The position numbers were made by a program, and so were the translations under genes. Of a stretch of 5,704 nucleotides of DNA, positions 1 through 5,129 are shown piece after piece; position 1 is the first letter of the stretch; each line of letters starts with the position of its first letter. The notes below the pieces were generated by a model. That model was not told the DNA's origin, made no database searches, and saw only the letters and a program-made list of their open reading frames with translations. Source of the stretch: Desulfoprunum sp. (lineage in GTDB: Bacteria; Desulfobacterota; Desulfobulbia; Desulfobulbales; Desulfocapsaceae); NCBI GenBank assembly GCA_030696435.1, contig JAUYSF010000224.1, positions 1 through 5,704 of the forward strand, read 5' to 3'.

Positions 1-304
1 CCGTGCCAAACTGCAGTGCGGCAAGCCACATATCAAGTTCATCGAGATTGACTGTCAGCCGGGTTTTCAACTCAGGGAGACCGGAGTGGGCTTTAGCGTA
101 TTGCGCCACCAGATTCTGGACTTTTTCGAGAGAGAGGGCGGCATTCATCACGGCATACTGGACAGGGGCCTTTTCCTTGCCGACGGTATCAGCCGAGCGA
201 GAGGCTTTATTGAGGACGATTACGCCAACGAACCCGGACAGGAGGACGAGCAGCGCCAGGCCGAGGAAGCTGAAAATCAGTTTTTTACCAATTGTCATTC
301 GCAT
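1..304 (-). CDS. Probable methyl-accepting chemotaxis protein, N-terminal part (runs off left edge)
   Basis: The reverse complement of this stretch is open from the ATG at 304 to the window edge, giving 101 residues with no stop. It begins MRMTIGKK and continues with a hydrophobic segment at about residues 9-31. A soluble, probably helical periplasmic stretch follows, containing a DMWLAALQFGT motif near residues 91-101. A short basic leader, one membrane helix and then a helical extracytoplasmic region is the usual layout of chemoreceptor N-termini. The HAMP and signalling domains would lie outside the window, so a sensor kinase or diguanylate cyclase with the same input layout is not excluded. 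The first ATG is preferred over the second (298) because a GGAG at 313-316 sits eight bases upstream of it. The gene has its own promoter at 360-389, which closely resembles that of the Cache/MCP operon, supporting a chemosensory role. Confidence 0.65.
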   Translation of the reverse strand, partial: MRMTIGKKLIFSFLGLALLVLLSGFVGVIVLNKASRSADTVGKEKAPVQYAVMNAALSLEKVQNLVAQYAKAHSGLPELKTRLTVNLDELDMWLAALQFGT

Positions 305-350
305 AGTACCAGCTCCGGAGAAGGATCAAATTTATCGATATTCCAATGTC

Positions 351-394
351 TTCATTTTGATAATAGGTGAAAAGCGAGATGATTGTCAAATATT
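351..394 (-). promoter_or_regulatory. Sigma-70-type promoter of the left-edge receptor gene; copy 1 of a 44-bp repeated module
   Basis: On the minus strand there is a perfect TTGACA -35 box (384-389), an 18-base spacer and TATTAT as -10 box (360-365). Transcription should start near 353, leaving a leader of about 50 nt before the ATG at 304. The whole block 351-394 matches 3667-3710 at 38 of 44 positions. Identity covers both hexamers, most of the spacer (including TTTTCACCTAT) and a few bases beyond. Conservation of the spacer goes beyond what core promoter function needs and suggests a bound regulator or a recent duplication. Confidence 0.8.
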
Positions 395-807
395 TGGGAA
401 TCTTTTTCACGAGTGGCTTGGAGAGTCTTTTTCCTGGTGCTCTACGGCAGTATTCTGCAAGGGATGCTTTGGCATAGAGGAAATGTCGATAAAATCAAGA
501 ACCTTAAATAAAAAATGAGTTACGGGGCGTTTGTCCTTAATGGACGGGAAGAAGGCGAATGCTTGAGAAGGGGATAGTATCAGCGAAAAACTAGGGACAG
601 AATACGGGACGAGATGGGGGCGGTATGTCGTTTCCACTTTTGCACGGGGTTTGCCGCGTGAGCTCGGCCCCAGCGCCACATCTATCTCAACCCCGTTATC
701 TCCATCACCAACGCATTATGGCCGGATTTCCAGACCATAATGCGTTTTTCGAGATGGCGCACAACGACGGTGGTGAAGAAAGGCGCCTGGTTTTTTGAGG
801 TGGCGAC
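395..807. other. Gene-free interval between two receptor genes
   Basis: No convincing gene was found here on either strand. The longest minus-strand open frame (679-407, 90 codons) starts with GTG, has no ribosome binding site, overlaps the upstream part of the promoter module and gives a low-complexity protein resembling no family I know. The interval holds a large inverted repeat (673-760) and a GGGACAG-containing stretch around 594-610. The MCP gene at 808-2856 ends with TGA at 808, and no canonical intrinsic terminator for it was seen on the minus strand. Confidence 0.6.
673..760. repeat. Large two-tier inverted repeat (stem-loop or cruciform) downstream of the MCP gene
   Basis: The inner arms are AACGCATTATGG (710-721) and CCATAATGCGTT (735-746), a perfect 12-bp stem with a 13-base loop. 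The outer arms are gcgcc (673-677) plus atctc (684-688), pairing with gagat (751-755) plus ggcgc (756-760), with a six-base bulge at 678-683. On the plus strand the inner stem runs into a run of T (745-749) like an intrinsic terminator, but no plus-strand gene precedes it. On the minus strand, where the MCP transcript would end, no T run follows the stem. It may stabilise the 3' end of the MCP transcript, or be a small palindromic repeat element. Confidence 0.6.
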
Positions 808-2856
808 TCACAGCTTAAATTGGTCGACGATGCCCTTCAGTTGGGTTGAGACCTTGGTCAGCCCTTGAGCGCTGGCGTTCGTCTGTTTGGCTCCAAGAGA
901 CACCTGATTCGATGCTTCTCTGACGCCTTGAATATCCTCAGATACTTTGCCGGCGCCATTGGCTGATTCCTGAACATTCGTGGCCAACTCGTGAGTGGCC
1001 ATCGATACGCCGGAAACGGCCCTGGCGATCTCGTCCGTTGCCCCTGACTGCTGCTCGACTGCTTCCGCATTCGCACTGGATATATTGCTGACCGCCTCGA
1101 TGATTCGGGCGATCTCACCGATGGCCACGACTGCTGAGTGGGTATTGGTCTGGATCTGTTCGATTTGGGTGGTGATTTGGATGGTTGCCTGGGCGCTCTG
1201 ACGGGCCAACTCCTTGACCTCGTTGGCCACAACTGCAAAACCCTTGCCGGAATCGCCGGCGCGGGCCGCCTCAATCGTGGCATTGAGCGCCAGCAGGTTG
1301 GTCTGGTCGGCGAGACTGCTGATAACCTCGACCACTTTGCCGATTTCATTTGCACTTCGGCCAAGTTGATCAATAATTTCACTCGTCTGAACTACTTGTA
1401 CGTTGGCCTGATGGGCAATCCTGGATTCTTTCTCGCAATTTCTCGAAACCTCGTTTATCGAAGAGCTCATTTCCTCAATAGCAGCGGATACCGAACCGGT
1501 GGAGGCAGATATCGTTTCGGAGGATGCGGCCATCGTCTCAATGTTATTGGAAAGTTGTTCTCCGGCATTTGCCACTGCACCGGACCGGCTGCTCATTTTT
1601 TCTGCGGTAGCTGACATCTGGTTGGAGGTGGCCACGAGTTCCTCGGCAGACGCGACGAGCGATCCAGTATTATCTCGGATATTTTTCATAATGCCATGGA
1701 GTTTGTTAACGAAGGTGTTGAACCAATGGGCAAGTTCACCCAGTTCATCTTTTGACTGGATCGATAAGCGCTTCGTCAAGTCTCCTTCGCCCTGGGCGAT
1801 ATCCTTCAACATCTGCACGACGGAATGAATGGGCCTTGTAATACCCTGTTTGATAACTACTGCGACCACTGTGGAAATGAGCAGTCCGAGGACAAGCCCA
1901 ACACCAACAACTTTGGAAGCCCGGGAAAGCGTTTGGGCTGCATCCTCGGCCCCACGTGTTACATCCTCCATGCCCACGCCGGCAAAATGTTTTGCCTGTT
2001 CAGCAACGCCATCGGCTAGAGTCAGCTGTTTTTTGGTGATCTCTTCACGCGCTCCCCATGTTTCTGCCAGTTTGCTGCTCGCTGATTTATAGGCGAGGGC
2101 TGCCGCACGGCATTCTTCAATCCTTTTCAGATCTCCCTCGAAATCGCAGATCTTTTTCAAGGCATTCAGCTTGTCGTTGGCCTTGCCAAGCATGGCAATC
2201 GCCTCAAGCAGAAGTTTCGGATCTCGCTTAAATTGTGCCTTCCAGGCATCTGCGACAATTTGGTTGCCCAAACCAATGATTTCCGTAGCCAACGATATTC
2301 GACTCAACCGTTTTTCCAAAGCGTCGCCTTCAAGGCCCGCCATGATTTCGCCTTCCATGGCTTCTTTTTGGCCGCTAAGAAAAGCGTTACCCGCAGTCAG
2401 ATATTGATTTCCGGCCTCTTCAGCCGCTTTGCGTTGCAGGGCAAGTTCCTTAGTCAAACGGACCGTTTCCCCGACAAGACCCTCGTATGCAAGTATGCTC
2501 TGCTCGGCTTTGCCGGCCGATTCTTTCAATTTGGCAAGGCGGGTAGAGATCAAACCGTGAGCGGCTGCCGCCTGAATTTGTTGTTTAACTTCTGCAAGGT
2601 GGCTGGTGGCTTCATTAAGTGAGGCCTCGTCATCGGTATAACCGTAATCGCGCATTTTCAGCAGCATGAGAAAGGTGCTCCGCTCTATGCTGTTGGCTAT
2701 TGTCACTTCCGGCACATATTCCTTCGAAAGGATTGTGGCAGTGGTGTCGCCACGTTTCATGCTTATCATCGCGACGCCACCGATGATGATCGAAATGAGA
2801 ATCACAACGCCAAAACCACCCCCGATTTTCGCACCCAAATTCATTCGCAGAGCCAC
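808..2856 (-). CDS. Methyl-accepting chemotaxis protein with a large helical periplasmic domain
   Basis: This is a transmembrane chemoreceptor of 682 residues that should pass ligand state to the CheA/CheW kinase complex. The order is: membrane helix 1 (about 13-32), a periplasmic region of roughly 285 residues that looks entirely helical, membrane helix 2 (about 316-336), HAMP (about 337-393, with ITRPI and DELGELAHWFN), then the cytoplasmic coiled-coil signalling domain. The conserved hairpin tip lies at about 511-551 and includes SLADQTNLLALNATIEAARA and GKGFAVVANEVKELA. Likely methylation sites are the paired acidic residues E405/E406 and E461/E462 and the EQQSGAT segment near 601. The periplasmic domain is about twice the length of a four-helix-bundle domain and fits the helical bimodular (HBM) type known from McpS; that assignment is inference. 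The protein ends in DQFKL with no CheR-tethering pentapeptide. The gene follows the Cache protein gene by 97 bp and is probably co-transcribed with it. Confidence 0.93.
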   Translation of the reverse strand: MALRMNLGAKIGGGFGVVILISIIIGGVAMISMKRGDTTATILSKEYVPEVTIANSIERSTFLMLLKMRDYGYTDDEASLNEATSHLAEVKQQIQAAAAHGLISTRLAKLKESAGKAEQSILAYEGLVGETVRLTKELALQRKAAEEAGNQYLTAGNAFLSGQKEAMEGEIMAGLEGDALEKRLSRISLATEIIGLGNQIVADAWKAQFKRDPKLLLEAIAMLGKANDKLNALKKICDFEGDLKRIEECRAAALAYKSASSKLAETWGAREEITKKQLTLADGVAEQAKHFAGVGMEDVTRGAEDAAQTLSRASKVVGVGLVLGLLISTVVAVVIKQGITRPIHSVVQMLKDIAQGEGDLTKRLSIQSKDELGELAHWFNTFVNKLHGIMKNIRDNTGSLVASAEELVATSNQMSATAEKMSSRSGAVANAGEQLSNNIETMAASSETISASTGSVSAAIEEMSSSINEVSRNCEKESRIAHQANVQVVQTSEIIDQLGRSANEIGKVVEVISSLADQTNLLALNATIEAARAGDSGKGFAVVANEVKELARQSAQATIQITTQIEQIQTNTHSAVVAIGEIARIIEAVSNISSANAEAVEQQSGATDEIARAVSGVSMATHELATNVQESANGAGKVSEDIQGVREASNQVSLGAKQTNASAQGLTKVSTQLKGIVDQFKL

Positions 2857-2860
2857 TGAT

Positions 2861-2872
2861 CACCTCACCTTA
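2861..2872 (-). promoter_or_regulatory. Ribosome binding site that decides the GTG start of the MCP
   Basis: The minus strand reads AAGGTGAGGTGATCA directly before GTG at 2856. The GAGGTGATC part is complementary to the usual 3' end of 16S rRNA, and its GAGG core lies six bases before the GTG. The in-frame ATG at 2844 would be 18 bases from that core, so the GTG start, four codons longer, is preferred. Confidence 0.7.
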
Positions 2873-2880
2873 TTCTTGAA

Positions 2881-2919
2881 AGACCTCTCAATTGTCATCC
2901 GATGGCAATCGGGAGGTCT
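2881..2919 (-). terminator. Intercistronic hairpin between Cache and MCP genes (possible partial terminator)
   Basis: The arms at 2881-2894 and 2906-2919 form a 14-position stem on the minus strand with one C-A mismatch, one G-U pair and an 11-base loop. It is followed by only three T (TTTC), so it is weak as an intrinsic terminator. Placed between an upstream secreted protein and a downstream receptor, it could reduce read-through or protect the upstream message, giving more sensor than receptor. No convincing separate promoter for the MCP was seen in the spacer. Confidence 0.5.
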
Positions 2920-2955
2920 CTTGTTGCTTGAAATGGACGAATTCTCGACCGATCG

Positions 2956-3468
2956 CTATTTTTTAAGCGGGAAGCCGATATAATAGATTCCAACAATCTC
3001 GCCGGCTGCGTTTTTTATTGGCTCATAACCGGTGTCATACTGACTGCCAAGAATGTCGACGACTCCATAGAATCCTTCGCCTTTATTAATGGCGGCAATC
3101 GCGGCACCCTTGGGATCGAGCGGGGTTCCTACCGCACGATTGCCATTTTTCAACACGTTGGTGCTGATGCGGATGTAGCCGTCATTTTTTTTGACAAATA
3201 ATGTGGCCGTACAACCAAATTTGGTCTTAAAGTCATCCACGAGTTGGTAGTTGCCGTTCATCTTGGTCGTGCCGAAAAACAATGAGGAGCCATCTAGCTT
3301 TGGCTCACCAAGCTTGGCGGCTTCTGTTTTCATGACAGCCATCGCTTCTTTAATTTTGGCGGTGAATTCGGTCTCCGCTTTGGCGGTAACTGCCCCGCCG
3401 ATCATCAGTCCGATAACACACAGCAACATCATAGGTTTAATGAAGTATTTCGACAATTCCCGATTCAT
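2956..3468 (-). CDS. Secreted single-Cache-domain sensor protein
   Basis: This is a 170-residue protein with a signal peptide: basic start MNRELSKYFIK, hydrophobic core at about 13-27 and an AKA cleavage site before E32. The mature part, about 139 residues, should be periplasmic. It carries a Cache-type ligand-binding fold: TATLFVKKNDGYIRIST (about 87-103), NRAVGTPLDPKG (110-121), a GFYGVVDILGSQYDTGYEP segment (132-150) and the closing GEIVGIYYIGFPL (156-168). These are hallmarks of the Cache_3/sCache sensor families, which bind small carboxylates or similar solutes. Normally such a domain is fused to a chemoreceptor or kinase; here it stands alone, without membrane anchor or output domain. 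The start has an AGGAG (3476-3480) seven bases upstream. The MCP gene follows on the same strand, so the protein may present ligand to that receptor. The ligand cannot be read from the sequence. Confidence 0.85.
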   Translation of the reverse strand: MNRELSKYFIKPMMLLCVIGLMIGGAVTAKAETEFTAKIKEAMAVMKTEAAKLGEPKLDGSSLFFGTTKMNGNYQLVDDFKTKFGCTATLFVKKNDGYIRISTNVLKNGNRAVGTPLDPKGAAIAAINKGEGFYGVVDILGSQYDTGYEPIKNAAGEIVGIYYIGFPLKK

Positions 3469-3583
3469 TTTGGTTCTCCTGGTTTGTGTTTTCTCATCAT
3501 TTAATATGCCTGACTACTCCGCATCACACCCTTGTGTCTCTCTCCTCCTCTTTCGTAAACTGTGAGCAAAATGATAAAAGATT

Positions 3584-3653
3584 CTTTCAGCATCCCGCCT
3601 CAAACGGCCTGAAAGTCGCTTTCCGACTCTTGCAGGACAAATTCAGGCGGGGT
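3584..3653 (-). promoter_or_regulatory. Structured leader RNA of the Cache/MCP operon (candidate cis-regulatory element)
   Basis: The leader lies between the promoter at 3676-3705 and the Cache gene. Its RNA (minus strand) contains CCCGCCT (3651-3645) able to pair with AGGCGGG (3600-3594). Inside lies a bulged hairpin (3636-3608) with a perfect AGTCG/CGACT core and a GAAAG loop. CTTTCAG (3615-3609) can pair either with CTGAAAG (3590-3584), forming a pseudoknot with the first stem, or, as TTCAGGC (3613-3607), with GCCTGAA (3648-3642). These pairings exclude each other in part, as in switching leaders. A T-rich stretch follows at 3568-3581. It does not match the consensus of a riboswitch class I can recall, including the c-di-GMP-I (GEMM) motif. 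Its function is unknown. Confidence 0.5.
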
Positions 3654-3666
3654 ATGTTTCCAGATA

Positions 3667-3710
3667 TTCATGTTGATGATAGGTGAAAAACGAAGTGATT
3701 GTCAAATCTT
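3667..3710 (-). promoter_or_regulatory. Sigma-70-type promoter of the Cache/MCP operon; copy 2 of the 44-bp repeated module
   Basis: On the minus strand there is a perfect TTGACA -35 box (3700-3705), an 18-base spacer and TATCAT as -10 box (3676-3681). The start of transcription should be near 3669, giving a leader of about 200 nt before the ATG at 3468. The block matches 351-394 with six differences, both hexamers and spacer included. Confidence 0.8.
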
Positions 3711-3905
3711 CCGAGCTGATTTTCTTATTCGCTGAATAATTTTCTTTCCCTTGCTCGCTGACGTTATCTGCAGGGCATACTCTCAGCCGGATGAGAATTC
3801 TATCAGACATGAAGATCAAGAAGTCATGCCGGTTGCAGTTGAGCGGATGAGCCGGAACTACGATCTTGAATACTCTGAAAACATAGACATGGAAGGGAGG
3901 AAGGG
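3711..3905. other. Divergent intergenic segment before the racemase gene
   Basis: Apart from the palindrome at 3725-3739 and a strong ribosome binding site (GGGAGG at 3895-3900), little can be assigned here. No plus-strand pair of -35 and -10 boxes with normal spacing was found for the gene at 3906, so its promoter is unidentified. A 27-codon open frame (3826-3909) overlaps the start of that gene by ATGA but has no clear ribosome binding site. Confidence 0.5.
3725..3739. promoter_or_regulatory. Perfect short palindrome upstream of the operon promoter (possible operator)
   Basis: TTATTC-GCT-GAATAA is a perfect 6-bp inverted repeat with a three-base centre. Its centre lies about 63 bases upstream of the predicted start of the Cache/MCP transcript, a usual place for an activator site. 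It could also serve the divergent plus-strand gene at 3906. No equivalent palindrome sits at the matching position upstream of the other promoter copy. The regulator is unknown and the palindrome may be fortuitous. Confidence 0.3.
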
Positions 3906-5045
3906 ATGAAAGGGGCTTTAGCGGGGGTGAAGATTCTGGACCTGTCGCGGTTGTTGCCGGGGCCGTATTGTTCGATGATCCTTGCCGATCATGGTGCCGA
4001 GGTTCTCGCGGTTGAAGACCGCAGATTCATGGCGGACGGCATGTATTTCAAGGACTTGTATAGAAACAAGCGGCATATCTCGCTGAATTTGAAGACCGAG
4101 GAAGGCCGGGAGATCTTTTTTAAGCTGGCGCGCGATGCGGACGTCATCCTGGAGGGCTTTCGTCCCGGTGTGGTTGATCGGCTCGGTGTAGATTATGAGA
4201 GTGTGAAAAGGGTCAATCCGCGGATTATCTACTGTGCGATCAGCGGATACGGCCAGACCGGCCCGTTGCGGGACAGGGCCGGGCATGATGTGAACTACCT
4301 GAGTACTGCCGGCGTCCTCGATCTCATCGGGGAAAAGGGCAATCCCCCGGCCATTCCCGGGGTACAGATCGCCGATATTGCTGGGGCGATGAACGGCGTC
4401 ATCGGTATTCTTCTGGCTCTTTTTGCCAGGGAGAAGAGCGGCAAGGGCCAGTATATCGATATCTCAATGACCGACAGTCTGCTCGGTTTCATGACCCTGC
4501 CGGTTCTTTTTAGTCAGATTGACGAAGGGCGCTTTGAGCGGTCCGATACCTTACTGTCCCACCGCTACGCCTGTTATAATACCTATGAGACATCTGATGG
4601 ACGATATCTGGCCATCGGCGCCGTTGAACAGAGATTCTGGCAAAACCTCTGTCGGCATCTCAAGGTGCCTGAATACGGAGATCTGCAGTATGATGAGGAG
4701 AGGAGAGAGGAAATAACCGGCTGTCTGCGGACCATTTTCAAAAAGAAGTCCCTGGCCCAATGGGATGCGGAGTTGTCCACGACCGAGGTCTGCCATTCTG
4801 TGATCCAAAATATCGAGGAGGTTCTACATGCCCCCCTTTTCAATGAGCGCGACATGATCTGCGAACATCTTCAGGAAGACGGTCGGTCTGTAAAAACCCT
4901 CGGCATCCCGGTGAAACTGGCTGAAACACCCGGCTCTCTCAGGACTCTCCCGGTGGGTTTTGGGGAAAATTCGCAGGAGGTGCTAAGAGAACTGGCCTAT
5001 TCGGAGCAAACAATCGCGGAGTATCAGGCGAGTGGAGTTGTCTGA
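3906..5045 (+). CDS. CaiB/BaiF-family protein, probable alpha-methylacyl-CoA racemase
   Basis: The protein has 379 residues, close to the usual size of the class III CoA-transferase/racemase fold. The N-terminal signature is present: GVKILDLSRLLPGPYCSMILADHGAEV (about 7-33, in two runs), the NKRHISLNLKTEEGRE segment (54-69) and FRPGVVDRLGVDYE (85-98). Three residues fit the racemase mechanism described for mycobacterial MCR: H127 in AGHDVNY, D157 in IADIAG and E241 in GAVEQRFW. The CoA transferases of the family use the equivalent Asp but generally lack this His and Glu. The likely reaction is therefore inversion at C2 of a 2-methyl-branched acyl-CoA in the cytoplasm. The substrate is not determined, and a CoA transferase remains the alternative. 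The start is supported by GGGAGG five bases upstream of the ATG. The gene converges on an acyl-CoA mutase gene 81 bp away, which fits branched-chain acyl-CoA metabolism. Confidence 0.85.
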   Translation: MKGALAGVKILDLSRLLPGPYCSMILADHGAEVLAVEDRRFMADGMYFKDLYRNKRHISLNLKTEEGREIFFKLARDADVILEGFRPGVVDRLGVDYESVKRVNPRIIYCAISGYGQTGPLRDRAGHDVNYLSTAGVLDLIGEKGNPPAIPGVQIADIAGAMNGVIGILLALFAREKSGKGQYIDISMTDSLLGFMTLPVLFSQIDEGRFERSDTLLSHRYACYNTYETSDGRYLAIGAVEQRFWQNLCRHLKVPEYGDLQYDEERREEITGCLRTIFKKKSLAQWDAELSTTEVCHSVIQNIEEVLHAPLFNERDMICEHLQEDGRSVKTLGIPVKLAETPGSLRTLPVGFGENSQEVLRELAYSEQTIAEYQASGVV

Positions 5046-5061
5046 AAGAGCATGCGATTGG

Positions 5062-5103
5062 CCTGAGTGGTTTTTAAGAGAGTTTTTTTTAAAACCACTC
5101 AGG
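5062..5103. terminator. Inverted repeat between convergent genes, possible bidirectional terminator of unusual form
   Basis: CCTGAGTGGTTTT (5062-5074) and AAAACCACTCAGG (5091-5103) form a perfect 13-bp stem around a 16-base loop containing a run of eight T (5083-5090). It lies 16 bases after the racemase stop and 23 bases beyond the mutase stop. The position is right for a shared terminator. However, the A/T tracts are on the loop side of the stem, and no T run follows the stem on either strand, so the intrinsic mechanism is doubtful. Confidence 0.5.
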
Positions 5104-5111
5104 TCACAACA

Positions 5112-5129
5112 TAACAGGAAGAACTGTTA
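5112..5129 (-). other. Small hairpin formed over the mutase stop codon
   Basis: TAACAG and CTGTTA (5112-5117 and 5124-5129) form a perfect 6-bp stem with a six-base loop. On the minus strand the first arm begins with the TAA stop codon of the mutase gene. It may protect the 3' end of the message; no T run follows. Confidence 0.35.

Noticed and set aside
3..518. 171-codon plus-strand open frame at the left edge
   Set aside because: It is the antisense shadow of the receptor gene on 304-1, whose translation shows a clear membrane helix and receptor N-terminus, and it then runs across the promoter.
407..679. 90-codon minus-strand open frame in the intergenic gap
   Set aside because: It has a GTG start without a ribosome binding site, a composition unlike the neighbouring genes and no recognisable family, and it overlaps a region upstream of a promoter.
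858..1382. 174-codon minus-strand frame inside the MCP gene
   Set aside because: It is an out-of-frame shadow of the MCP signalling domain; its arginine- and serine-rich translation matches no family.
2868..2900. Separate promoter for the MCP gene (ATGACA with AATAAG-like boxes)
   Set aside because: The -10 match is weak, and the boxes overlap the hairpin and the ribosome binding site.
3584..3653. c-di-GMP-I (GEMM) riboswitch in the Cache leader
   Set aside because: Common in this kind of organism before sensory genes, but the conserved CACAGGGCAAACC and CGCAAAGCC-like elements are absent.
3751..3783. Plus-strand promoter for the racemase gene (TTGCTC with CATACT)
   Set aside because: The -35 match is poor (three of six) and the spacer would be 19 bases.
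3826..3909. 27-codon plus-strand frame overlapping the racemase start by ATGA, possible leader peptide or coupled small gene
   Set aside because: There is no convincing ribosome binding site, no family resemblance and no regulatory codon run; the overlap may be chance. Conservation in relatives would revive it.
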